NCBI GenBank assembly: GCA_003326205.1 | Contig: LWTK01000035.1 | Span: 93,931-157,930, forward strand | Direction: 5' to 3' | From: Nostoc sp. ATCC 43529 | Lineage (GTDB): Bacteria; Cyanobacteriota; Cyanobacteriia; Cyanobacteriales; Nostocaceae | Length of the DNA: 64,000 nucleotides | Shown: piece after piece, positions 17,613-26,195 of the stretch | Numbering within the stretch: the first letter of the stretch is position 1 | How the letters are laid out: every line of letters starts with the position of its first letter | Translations under genes and position numbers: made by a program | The notes under the pieces: model-generated | Told to the model about the DNA's origin: nothing | The model's database searches: none | What the model saw: the letters and a program-made list of their open reading frames with translations, nothing else

Positions 17613-18932
17613 TTAATTTGTATAAATTGACATAATTTGTCTAATCATCAGGACTAATGCCACTGCAATCATCGCAATGAGTGTCAACTTACCGCCAGGA
17701 ACGAGTGGTTCATGGATGCTATTCGAGTTTTTTTGTTCTTGACGTTGCTTCCAAGTCATTAACGCTGGAATTATTCCACCTAACACTGAGATGCTGAATG
17801 TTCCTGTGTAATCTAGGGCAGTAAAAAAGATGCTGGGATTGAGGGTACCGAGAGTCATCGGAGGGAAAAGAACTAGCGAATAGAGGGGTAGGCGAGTAGA
17901 TCCTTTGCCCTGTGTAACGAGGAAAATATCTTTGAACAGATCCAATAAACCGTATACAAATCCAATGAATGATGTGACGATCGCAAACTCTGAAAACACT
18001 GATACTAGCACTCCTAACCATTCTCCTGCACCACCGGCTCGTAAAATTTGTAGTGGGTCAAAAATAGTTTTCCCGACAGATGTGCTGTGTACCATATCCG
18101 GGCTGACGCTTGCCAAAATTACAGCATTCCACGCCAAGAACATAATTAGGGGAATTAACGAACCAATAAAGATGGACTGACGAATTTTGCGGACATCTCC
18201 TTCAAGTTGCGTCACCACCACCGGTACAATGTTTTGATAAAACATTGCTACACACATAACTGAAACAGCGCTACCAAGGGCACTCCAGTTCTGAGTTAAG
18301 AATTGGCTACTCTTAACTTGTCCTCCTGCTAGCAATAAAAGTCCCAAGAAAGAAATAATCACAATTGCCACAAAGGCGCTATTTAATTTCTCAATAAACT
18401 TTTCTCGTCCAACATACATCACACCACCAAAGATGAATGTGAAAGCCGTTGTACCCACCCATGTAGGCAATAAGTTATGCACGCCCCAAAGATTTGCGAT
18501 CGCAGTTCCTAAAATCTCTCCACCTTGGGTAATGTATGCTACCAACAGAGCGTAGTGCATAAATAAATATGCGCTGCTAGCAACTCGCGCCCCCAGCTTT
18601 CCCAGAGTCTTTTCAACAACTCCCAACAGACCTATACTCGGTCGCCCTTCTAGACGCATGGTGTTTAAAGTCACCTCTGCAATCAACAAACCTGAAATTA
18701 AAGCGTAGAGCCAAACAGCAATCAACCCAAAGGTTGATGGCAAAATACCTGATGGCAGTGTGACCGCTGGTAGGGCGAGAATTCCAGCCCCGACCGTGGT
18801 TCCCGCAATCAGCGCTGTACTTCCCAATACACTACCTGGTTGATGATTGAGTTTATTTCCATCAAATTGAAGGTGAGAAAAGAACCGAGTTACTTGCCCT
18901 GAATCTTTGAGAACTGCCTTCATGAGGGTCAT
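17613..18932 (-). CDS. Aromatic amino-acid permease (HAAAP family)
   Basis: 439 residues from the ATG at 18932; the frame also opens at a GTG at 18947. After a 30-residue cytoplasmic lead it has about eleven membrane helices starting with the conserved LGSTALIAGTTVGAGILALPAVT, diagnostic for the tyrosine/tryptophan permease family (TyrP/Mtr-like). It ends with a membrane helix and a short tail (MSIYTN). It probably imports an aromatic amino acid by proton symport. No associated catabolic gene is adjacent. Confidence 0.85.
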   Translation of the reverse strand: MTLMKAVLKDSGQVTRFFSHLQFDGNKLNHQPGSVLGSTALIAGTTVGAGILALPAVTLPSGILPSTFGLIAVWLYALISGLLIAEVTLNTMRLEGRPSIGLLGVVEKTLGKLGARVASSAYLFMHYALLVAYITQGGEILGTAIANLWGVHNLLPTWVGTTAFTFIFGGVMYVGREKFIEKLNSAFVAIVIISFLGLLLLAGGQVKSSQFLTQNWSALGSAVSVMCVAMFYQNIVPVVVTQLEGDVRKIRQSIFIGSLIPLIMFLAWNAVILASVSPDMVHSTSVGKTIFDPLQILRAGGAGEWLGVLVSVFSEFAIVTSFIGFVYGLLDLFKDIFLVTQGKGSTRLPLYSLVLFPPMTLGTLNPSIFFTALDYTGTFSISVLGGIIPALMTWKQRQEQKNSNSIHEPLVPGGKLTLIAMIAVALVLMIRQIMSIYTN

Positions 18933-19050
18933 ATTGAGTAATTGCACCTAAATTAAGGACAAAATGTTAACATATGTAAACGATTTTAGCAAAAATCCCT
19001 GATTTACTGTTTTTTGGGCAAATTGTTGGAAAGAATTCAGAATTCAGAAT

Positions 19051-20031
19051 TTACTCCGCGGTTTGATAGATTAAATTTTTACCAACTTGTGCCAAATCTA
19101 CATTTCCACCGCTGATGATGACACCAATCTTGGCTTGTGGTGCTGTTACCACACCTTCGAGTAAGGCGGCGGCGGCGAGTACTCCAGTGGGTTCAACGAC
19201 GATTTTCAGACGTTCCCATAAGAAAAACATGGTGCGAACGATCGCTTCTTCAGATACGGTCACCATATCATCGACGTAGCGCAAAACTAGGGGAAAAGTA
19301 ATTTGACCAAGGCTAGGAGTCCGGGCACCGTCAGCTATGGTGTTGGGATTTTTGACAGTTTGCAGGGTTTTGCTGTGAAAGGAACGGGTGGCATCGTCGG
19401 CAAGTGCCGGTTCTACACCGATTACTTTACAATCAGGTAGAAGTGCTTTGGTGGCGATCGCACTACCGGAAAGTAAGCCACCACCGCCACAACAAACTAA
19501 CAGCAAGTCCAATTCGCCAACTTCTTGAATCAGTTCTAAAGCTGCTGTACCTTGTCCTGCAACTACATGGGGATGATCGTATGGCGGAATCAGTGTGAGA
19601 TTCTTATCGCTTGCTAAACTTTGGGCTAATTGTTCCCGGTTTGTTGTTTGGCGATCGTACAAAATTATCTCTGCACCATAACTGCGGGTGGCAGTTTGCT
19701 TAACAGCTGGTGCATCCTCAGGCATGACAATGGTGGCGGGGATATTTAGCAGTTGTCCAGCTAAGGCGATGGCTTGGGCATGATTTCCGGATGAATAAGT
19801 GAGAACGCCTGTTTGTTTTTGTGCTGGGGATAGTTGCGCTAAGGCGTTGTATGCACCTCGAAATTTAAATGAACCGGTGCGTTGAAAATTTTCGCACTTA
19901 AAAAATACTTGGCTATGAGTGCGATCGTTAACAATTCTAGCAGTCAGCACGGGTGTGCGATGGGCAATTCCCAAAAGTCGCGCTTGTGCTGCTTGGACAT
20001 CAGTTATAGTAACAAAGTTATCCTGAGACAT
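19051..20031 (-). CDS. PLP-dependent threonine/serine ammonia-lyase or racemase-like enzyme
   Basis: 326 residues. This is a fold-type II PLP enzyme with the Schiff-base Lys56 in GSFKFRGAYNAL, a substrate loop SSGNHAQAIA and a phosphate-binding glycine loop CCGGGGLLSG. The length fits the short group (serine racemase, threo-3-hydroxyaspartate or threonine dehydratase without the C-terminal ACT regulatory domain), so it is not the feedback-regulated biosynthetic IlvA. The exact substrate (L-Thr, L-Ser, hydroxyaspartate) cannot be settled by reading. Confidence 0.85.
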   Translation of the reverse strand: MSQDNFVTITDVQAAQARLLGIAHRTPVLTARIVNDRTHSQVFFKCENFQRTGSFKFRGAYNALAQLSPAQKQTGVLTYSSGNHAQAIALAGQLLNIPATIVMPEDAPAVKQTATRSYGAEIILYDRQTTNREQLAQSLASDKNLTLIPPYDHPHVVAGQGTAALELIQEVGELDLLLVCCGGGGLLSGSAIATKALLPDCKVIGVEPALADDATRSFHSKTLQTVKNPNTIADGARTPSLGQITFPLVLRYVDDMVTVSEEAIVRTMFFLWERLKIVVEPTGVLAAAALLEGVVTAPQAKIGVIISGGNVDLAQVGKNLIYQTAE

Positions 20032-20208
20032 CGATGGCGGTATTAAAGATTCTTGCTCTTTATTCTCAGACGAAGGAGTAATTATGCCAATCGCCTACCG
20101 ATTCGTAGCCAATTTCTTGATATATATGATTGGATGTTGGGTTTGCCAAATCCGTGAATAAAAAACAGAATTTATTTCCTCGATCTAGTAAAGTCTGAAA
20201 CAAAAATT

Positions 20209-20239
20209 AAAGATTCGCGTCACCCATCCGCGAATCTTT
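20209..20239 (-). terminator. Terminator of the SDR gene
   Basis: Perfect 11-bp inverted repeat aaagattcgcg / cgcgaatcttt around a 9-base loop, 30 bp beyond the SDR stop on the minus strand, followed on that strand by a T-rich run. Confidence 0.8.
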
Positions 20240-20269
20240 ATTGCATATCAAAAATTTTGAGATTTCAAG

Positions 20270-21082
20270 CTACTTATTGTTTTTGAGTTCGTGCATACTT
20301 CTGACAACTTTTGTAACTAAATTTCTGGGTGTAAATCTGACGCTTTGAGTCAATATCTTATTTCTCATCCCAGGAATAACAACAGTTTTGTTTGTCATTA
20401 AACCGCGATAGCCAATCTTAGCAACGGTTTCTGTGTTCATCATTCTGTTAACACTGGCAATTTTCGAGTCTTCCATTGCAGCTGTTTGCTGAAATTCCGA
20501 GGCTGTAGGCCCTGGACAAAGAACAGTCACGCTGACACCCGTACCTTCTAATTCATTAGCGATCGCTTCTGAAAATGATAATACATAAGCTTTAGTAGCG
20601 AAATAAACTGCCATTAAAGGCCCAGGTTGAAAAGCAGCAGCTGAGGCAACGTTTAATATTTTTCCATAATCCTGTTCGATCATATCTTTAAGGAATAATT
20701 TAGTTAAATGAGTCAGACTCACCATATTTACCTGTAGCATTTTTAGTTCAGTGGTGAGGTCTGTTTCGCTAAATGTTCCGTAAGTACCAAAACCAGCATT
20801 ATTAATCAGCACATCAATTTTAATAGATGCTTGCTGTAGTTCTGTGAAAATTTCTTCTGGTGATGTTGGTATCGATAAATCTTTAGCAAAAGTTTTGACA
20901 AAGATATTAAATTTTTGCGGCAATTCATCTGCAATTTCAGTAAGTTTTTGTTCATTCTTATCTACTAGAACAAGGTTATAATTATGGCGGGCAAAAATCT
21001 GGGTAAATTGGTAGCCTATTCCACTCGCTGCTCCAGTAATCAAAGCAGTTCTTTGCTGTTGACTTTTTGATGTTGTATTCAT
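20270..21082 (-). CDS. Short-chain dehydrogenase/reductase
   Basis: 270 residues, classical SDR. It has the nucleotide-binding TGAASGIG motif near residue 18, NNAGFGTYG, the catalytic Ser region NVASAAAF and YxxxK as YFATK. It most resembles the membrane-peripheral SDRs of the YqjQ/DltE-like group (LTTELKMLQVNMVSLTHLTKLFL). The substrate is unknown and no operon partner is visible. Confidence 0.85.
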   Translation of the reverse strand: MNTTSKSQQQRTALITGAASGIGYQFTQIFARHNYNLVLVDKNEQKLTEIADELPQKFNIFVKTFAKDLSIPTSPEEIFTELQQASIKIDVLINNAGFGTYGTFSETDLTTELKMLQVNMVSLTHLTKLFLKDMIEQDYGKILNVASAAAFQPGPLMAVYFATKAYVLSFSEAIANELEGTGVSVTVLCPGPTASEFQQTAAMEDSKIASVNRMMNTETVAKIGYRGLMTNKTVVIPGMRNKILTQSVRFTPRNLVTKVVRSMHELKNNK

Positions 21083-21195
21083 TAAAATTGCAAATGTGAG
21101 TTAATTAATTGAAGTGCAGTAAGATATAAAGAAGTATATATTATCGAATTTAAAAATATGTATCTATATAAACAGTTAATTATTCGCTAACAATT

Positions 21196-21228
21196 AGATC
21201 CCCGACTTCTTTGAGAAGTTGGGGATCT
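21196..21228. repeat. Inverted repeat (agatccccgacttct type)
   Basis: Arms agatccccgacttct and agaagttggggatct with a 3-base loop. It lies upstream of the SDR start and downstream of the AAA gene's 3' end, so it may terminate the minus-strand AAA transcript. It belongs to the same family as 8409-8444 and 28391-28420. Confidence 0.6.
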
Positions 21229-21277
21229 ATAGCGATTTTCAATTGAATGGAATACACCGAAAGAAAATCAAATCATT

Positions 21278-21305
21278 GTAGGGGCGAACAGCTGTGCGCC
21301 CCTAC
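21278..21305. repeat. Palindromic repeat gtaggggcg...cgcccctac
   Basis: Intact copy of a 28-bp palindrome (gtaggggcgaacagctgt, then gcgcccctac). A relative at 15824-15855 reads aggggcgtac...acgcccct, and a third copy at 23000-23236 is split by an insertion. It serves as the reference for the target of the 23018-23211 element. Confidence 0.8.
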
Positions 21306-21393
21306 TGTAGTCTATTCAAGTGCAAATTGCTATAAGACTTGAGATTTTGAAGTAACGAGAATTTATCTATGATTTTGTTTGTCAAAAACGACT

Positions 21394-22596
21394 TTACACA
21401 AATAGTTGCGTAAACTCATACATTAAATCGACCCTACCTTTACGTAACATGGCTGGATCTAATCTTTCAGTGGTATTGCAAGTCATTAAGACAACTAACC
21501 TTTGCTGCATTTGAATACCAGAGTCATCAATTACACTCTGATATAAAGTACCATCCAGCAAACTCAGAATGTGTTCGGTTTTGTTATTGTATTGCGCTAC
21601 TTCAGATGCACGATTTTGGGCTAAATTATCAGCTTCGTTAATTACTATACAAATACGTTCTAAGTAATTAGGTGGGACAAAGTTGGCGATCGCATCATGA
21701 TCTAAAATGAAAATTACAAAACCTAAAGGTACGAGAATTTCTTTTGCTACTGCTTGTGTCCAAGCTGTTTTACCAGTCCCTGGTTCTCCATGTACAACAA
21801 CTGCTAACTGATTTTGATTGAGAATTGCTTGTTGTACAGAATCGGTAAAGTTTTGGATATCTTCTGGAAATGTGCGAATGGGAAATTGACTGTGAACTTT
21901 GCCTACGCGACTTTGATATCCACTCAGCATTACTGCTAAGTCGTAAGTTGCTTTGTTAATTAATGGCGCTAAATTTCTCGCCATTAAAGTATATTGTCGT
22001 CGTCCGCGATCGTAAGGATCGATTTGCAACCAAACGTCATATTGAGACCAGTAAGCATAAACAGTATTAATAACATCTAACCGTTCCCAACTAAAAAACT
22101 TTTCTACAGGGAAGTGAAAATCTCTTTCTGAGTAATATTGGGTAATAATATCAGGACGAGCTAACAAATGTAAAACACGCAGTACAGTAATTTCTTGCAA
22201 TCTATTCAAAACATAATCAATCGGAATGCTACTGCGACTGACAAATTGAACTATCGGCGTTTCCGTACTCAAAACATCTTTGTATCGATGATCTGGTGAT
22301 TGAGGATCTGGTGTGATGTAATTCCAAAATTTTTCAATTTCGTAACGCGTATTATCAGAAACAACATTTAATAAATTTGCCCACCAAGCATAATTATTTC
22401 GCCCCAAAATATCAGCAACATTACTTGCTAAATTCAAAGTTTTTTGGCTTAATTCGCGTGAGTCCTGAGACAATAAATGCCATAAAAAGCCCCAGTCTAA
22501 TTCTCGGTGAAACGGCCGCCAACCGCTAGCAAGTAAGCTTTGACGAGTATTATTCGCAGGACTGCCATCATGGCTTCTATAATAGTCAAAATCCAT
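21394..22596 (-). CDS. AAA-family ATPase
   Basis: 400 residues. The N-terminal ~240 residues are an uncharacterised helical region rich in aromatic residues. The ATPase domain follows, with Walker A GEPGTGKTAW (about residue 272), Walker B ICIVINEADN, a sensor region LVVLMTCNTTERLDPAMLRKGRVDL and an Arg-containing end. The layout resembles BCS1/Cdc48-type single-AAA proteins, but no membrane segment is visible. It has no operon partner. A perfect 27-bp palindrome lies about 155 bp upstream. Confidence 0.8.
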   Translation of the reverse strand: MDFDYYRSHDGSPANNTRQSLLASGWRPFHRELDWGFLWHLLSQDSRELSQKTLNLASNVADILGRNNYAWWANLLNVVSDNTRYEIEKFWNYITPDPQSPDHRYKDVLSTETPIVQFVSRSSIPIDYVLNRLQEITVLRVLHLLARPDIITQYYSERDFHFPVEKFFSWERLDVINTVYAYWSQYDVWLQIDPYDRGRRQYTLMARNLAPLINKATYDLAVMLSGYQSRVGKVHSQFPIRTFPEDIQNFTDSVQQAILNQNQLAVVVHGEPGTGKTAWTQAVAKEILVPLGFVIFILDHDAIANFVPPNYLERICIVINEADNLAQNRASEVAQYNNKTEHILSLLDGTLYQSVIDDSGIQMQQRLVVLMTCNTTERLDPAMLRKGRVDLMYEFTQLFV

Positions 22597-22750
22597 ATAT
22601 ATCTAAGTATGTAGCGTTATCGAGTTATTTTGTGCTGAACTAAGAGATTTTGAAAAAATTTTCTCGTAATATCAATAAATTGCATACAAATGTTAAGTTT
22701 ATTTTCACCGTGCTCTACTGGCTAGCAAGTTTTCTTAATGTAACTCATCT

Positions 22751-22777
22751 TATATGTATTATACTATAATACATATA
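22751..22777. promoter_or_regulatory. Perfect AT palindrome, possible operator
   Basis: tatatgtattata, one base, then tataatacatata: 13-bp perfect arms about 155 bp upstream of the AAA ATPase start codon. It could be a regulator-binding site or a small hairpin. No consensus I know matches it. Confidence 0.35.
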
Positions 22778-22796
22778 GATTACTTGTGTCAATTTA

Positions 22797-23415
22797 TTTT
22801 AGCAAGTAATTGGCAAATGAGAAGCTTTTGATGTACCCGCTGCGACACTTATAGCCTTTCGTCCTTTAGTCAGGTACACTATAACCATCAATGGTGTATT
22901 TTGAATTAAGTAAGAATGAAGCGATAGTTACTAGTAAGAATTTACAATTATGAATTCACAATTCTGAATTAATATAGCGGTTTTCAATTACATCAGAAGG
23001 TAGGGGCGCACAGCTGTCATTGGTGTCAACTTAAGCCCAAAACTATATCGGACAGGCGTTTTGCAAATCCGTCACGCCCTCATCCCCTAACCCCTTCTCC
23101 CACAGGAGAAGGGGAATTTAATTTCTGGCTCCCCTCTCACTTAGGGAGAGGGGCTGGGGGTGAGGGCAAAGCCTTGTTACAAAGCGGGTTTCACGTTAAG
23201 TTGACACCCATGCACAGCTGTAAAGCCCCTACAAAGGTATCTGTATCAACCTTAAAGTGAAACAATATTAATCTGTGGTTAATTATTTTTTCCGTAGCTT
23301 ATACCATTTCACAAAATACTTGATACAAATGATTAGTCTTTAATTCTCTCCTACCTGCGGTATATTTGTATGACTTTTAAAGTGAAACTGTATTATCTGT
23401 GCTGAACTCATATAA
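22797..23415. other. Gene-free region with nested repeats
   Basis: About 800 bp between the AAA ATPase start and the argJ 3' end carry no coding sequence that I can support. It contains gaattcacaattctgaatt-type short repeats near 22950 and the nested element described at 23018-23211. Confidence 0.5.
23018..23211. mobile_element. 194-bp MITE-like element with TIRs and 10-bp target duplication
   Basis: Terminal inverted repeats tggtgtcaacttaa (23021-23034) and ttaagttgacaccca (23196-23210) match at 14 of 15 positions. The identical 10-bp word gcacagctgt lies immediately outside on both sides (23008-23017 and 23212-23221). Removing the element and one copy of that word restores a palindromic repeat of the type intact at 21278-21305. 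The interior has two hairpins (ccccttctcccacaggagaagggg; cccctctcacttagggagaggggc) and no ORF, so mobilisation must depend on a transposase elsewhere. Confidence 0.85.
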
Positions 23416-24579
23416 TCAAGTTGAGTATTTGCCATTAATTTCTATGTAACCCTCTGAAAGATCGCAACCCCACACAGTTGCAGAGGCTTCACCAATATTC
23501 AGGCTCACATGAATATCTACTTTGTCTTTGGACATAATTTGCCGCAACTGTTCCAGATTTTCTGCGGTTAAACTATCAGGATAAACTCTCACATTGTCAA
23601 ACCTGATAACAACTCCTTCGGGATTTATTTGTTGTTCATTTTCACATTTTCCTATAGCCATAGCAACCCTTCCCCAGTTGGGATCTGCTCCATAAACGGC
23701 GGTTTTTACTAATGGTGAATTGACAATTGCTTTAGCTACTTTTTTAGCTTGTGCATAGTTAATAGCAGAGTCCACAGTTACCTGAATAATTTTAGTAGCG
23801 CCTTCTGCATCTCTGGCAATTTTGAGTACTAATTCATGTGCAACTTCTTGCAATGCATTAGCAAAATCTGTTTCCGGAACTTCGCCTGCTAAACCATTTG
23901 CTAAAATTACGGCGGAGTCACTTGTAGAAGTGTCAGTGTCTACACTCAGGCAATTAAATGTTTTATCGATAGTAGAGCGAAAAATTGAACGCAGACTATT
24001 TGCTTCAATAGCAGCATCAGTAAAAAAGAAAGTTAGAAGGGTAGCCATATTCGGTTCAATCATACCGACACCTTTGGCAATTCCCACCAGGTTGGCATTT
24101 CCGATTTGACGTGTAGCTAATTTCGCCACTGTATCGGTGGTCATAATACCACGGGCTGCGGCATGAAAATCAGCAGCAGTTAATTTTTTCCCAATTCCTG
24201 ATAAGCCCGTGCGGATTTTTTCAATGGGGTAACGTCTGCCAATGACACCTGTAGAAGCTATAACAATATTATGTGAAGCAATTCCAGTTTCAGCTGCAAC
24301 TAATTGTAAAACCTCTTTAGCGTCAGCAATACCAACAGAACCGTTGGCGACATTTGCATTTTTAGATATAACCACAATTGCTTGCGCTTGTGAATCTTTT
24401 AAGTTATCGCGGCTAATAGTAACACTCGGCCCAGCAAAAAGACTTTGAGTGAAAACTCCATCAGCGACGCAAGGAACTTCTGATTTAATCAAGACAAAAT
24501 CATCTGTCGTATCTCTGATTCCCAAGTTAGTAATAAATGTGCTAAAACCTTGAGGTTTGGAAGATATAGTTAATGACAT
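23416..24579 (-). CDS. argJ: Glutamate N-acetyltransferase / ornithine acetyltransferase (ArgJ family, Oat2-like)
   Basis: 387 residues, somewhat shorter than typical ArgJ (about 400-415). It has the oxyanion motif STGVIGRRYP and the self-cleavage site MIEPNMATLLTFF (cleavage between Ala and Thr, Thr being the nucleophile), and ends CDLSEGYIEINGKYST. It transfers the acetyl group of N-acetylornithine to glutamate. Several stretches (FAGPSV, GVIGRxYP, MATLLTFFxTDA, the C-terminus) look more like the Oat2 ornithine acetyltransferase of clavulanate clusters than housekeeping ArgJ; this comparison is from memory. It is not beside other arg genes, so it may be a second, specialised copy. Confidence 0.85.
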   Translation of the reverse strand: MSLTISSKPQGFSTFITNLGIRDTTDDFVLIKSEVPCVADGVFTQSLFAGPSVTISRDNLKDSQAQAIVVISKNANVANGSVGIADAKEVLQLVAAETGIASHNIVIASTGVIGRRYPIEKIRTGLSGIGKKLTAADFHAAARGIMTTDTVAKLATRQIGNANLVGIAKGVGMIEPNMATLLTFFFTDAAIEANSLRSIFRSTIDKTFNCLSVDTDTSTSDSAVILANGLAGEVPETDFANALQEVAHELVLKIARDAEGATKIIQVTVDSAINYAQAKKVAKAIVNSPLVKTAVYGADPNWGRVAMAIGKCENEQQINPEGVVIRFDNVRVYPDSLTAENLEQLRQIMSKDKVDIHVSLNIGEASATVWGCDLSEGYIEINGKYST

Positions 24580-24664
24580 TTTTCTCTATTTAATGGTGTG
24601 CTTCAGGAGAAAGAATTCTGAATTCTAATTATCTCAGTTTTTGGAACTGATAGAAGCTAATAAA

Positions 24665-26179
24665 CTATAAATCAGGTAACGTCAGGGTAAATGTTGTCCA
24701 TCCATTGCTGCTTTCTACTTGAATGGTTCCTTGTAGTTGTTCGACTAACTTTTGTACTATGGGTAGGCCTAATCCTGACCCACCTTGATTCCAGATGTCT
24801 GCATGAGGAAGACGATAAAATTTCTCAAAAATGCGTGGTAATTCTGTTGCCGGAATTTCTGTTGAGTTACTAATACTAATAATAGTTTTTGGGGGTATTT
24901 CTGAAGAGTTGTGATGTATATTGAGGATAATTTCACCACCCGCAGGTGTGTATTTACAGGCATTATTGAGCAATTCTACTAAGATTCGTTCTAGGTTAGT
25001 GCTGTCTGAGGAAAGTGGCGGGAGATTTGCAGGAATATTTATTTGTAGAGTTTGCTGATATTCTTGAATACGAATTTGAAATGGCTCAATTACCCAAGGT
25101 AGCCATTGTTGTAACAATAGCGCATCAGGTGTAACTATTGAGTAAGATGAGCTTTCTAGACGTTGTAAGTCTAGTAAATCGTTGATTAATTCTAGCTCAC
25201 GATCGCACTCAGCATCCATTAGTTCTAAATAGTACTGAGTTTCATCGATATCAGTAGATATTTGTAACATTTGAATCATGACTTTGATATTACTCAAAGG
25301 CGATCGCAATTCATGAGATACTAAACTCAAGAAGTCATTTTTGAGTTGATTTATCTCTTCTAATTGGCTCACAAGTTGCTCTTGCTCAATTTGCTTTTGA
25401 CGCGCTTCAATGGCTCGTTTGCGCTCAGTAATATCTCGAAATACCAACACAGCACCGGTAATATTATTTTTGTCATCTTTAATTGGTGCAGCACTATCAT
25501 CAATTGGTATTTCTGCGCCGTCTCTGGCAATCAAAACCGTTTCTGTCGGTAGTTCGACGATATTACCATCTTGAAGGACTTTTACAATCGGACTTTCAAT
25601 AGGGTGATGAGTTTCGGCATTGGCAATATTAAATACTTCTGATGAATTTCTACCAAATGCTTCTTCCTGTTTCCATCCAGTCAAATTTTCAGCCACAGGA
25701 TTCATAAAAGTTACCAATTCTTGCAAATCGCTAGCTATCACACCATCGCTGATACTTTTTAAAAGTGCATCCAGCCATTTTTTATTTGCTTTCAATTGCT
25801 TTTCTAGTCCGTGTTTAACCAAAGTTATCTCAATATTAGTTTGCAATTCTTTCTCTTTAAAAGGTTTGAGTAAATAGCCAAATGGCTCGGTTATCTTAGC
25901 TCTTTGTAATGTATTATCATCTGCATAGGCAGTCAAATAAATTATTGGAATATCTAACTGCCTAGAGATTTCTTGAGCAGCTTGTATTCCGTCCATATTT
26001 CCTTTGAGTCTAATATCCATTAACACTAAATCTGGCAATATTTCTAGTGCTTTATTAATAGCTTCTTCTCCAGAAGAAGCTATGGCAGGAACTGTATAAC
26101 CAAATTTATTTAATCGATACTGTAAATCTTTGGCAACAATAGCTTCATCTTCTACAACTAAAATTTTTGCGTTTGTCAT
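24665..26179 (-). CDS. Response regulator-PAS-histidine kinase hybrid
   Basis: 504 residues, soluble. An N-terminal receiver domain (phospho-acceptor Asp in LVLMDIRLKG, about residue 55; Thr and Lys in YLTAYADD and LLKPF) is followed by a PAS domain (about 140-260), a HisKA domain with the phosphorylated His in SLVSHELRSPLSN (about 290) and an HATPase domain (NNACKYTP, FEKFYRLP, GGSGLGLPIV). The receiver-first order implies that input phosphate from another kinase modulates its own kinase activity. It lies 16 bp after the ethylene-receptor-like kinase gene, the likely phosphate donor. Confidence 0.93.
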   Translation of the reverse strand: MTNAKILVVEDEAIVAKDLQYRLNKFGYTVPAIASSGEEAINKALEILPDLVLMDIRLKGNMDGIQAAQEISRQLDIPIIYLTAYADDNTLQRAKITEPFGYLLKPFKEKELQTNIEITLVKHGLEKQLKANKKWLDALLKSISDGVIASDLQELVTFMNPVAENLTGWKQEEAFGRNSSEVFNIANAETHHPIESPIVKVLQDGNIVELPTETVLIARDGAEIPIDDSAAPIKDDKNNITGAVLVFRDITERKRAIEARQKQIEQEQLVSQLEEINQLKNDFLSLVSHELRSPLSNIKVMIQMLQISTDIDETQYYLELMDAECDRELELINDLLDLQRLESSSYSIVTPDALLLQQWLPWVIEPFQIRIQEYQQTLQINIPANLPPLSSDSTNLERILVELLNNACKYTPAGGEIILNIHHNSSEIPPKTIISISNSTEIPATELPRIFEKFYRLPHADIWNQGGSGLGLPIVQKLVEQLQGTIQVESSNGWTTFTLTLPDL

Positions 26180-26195
26180 GTTTAATGTTTTTTAT

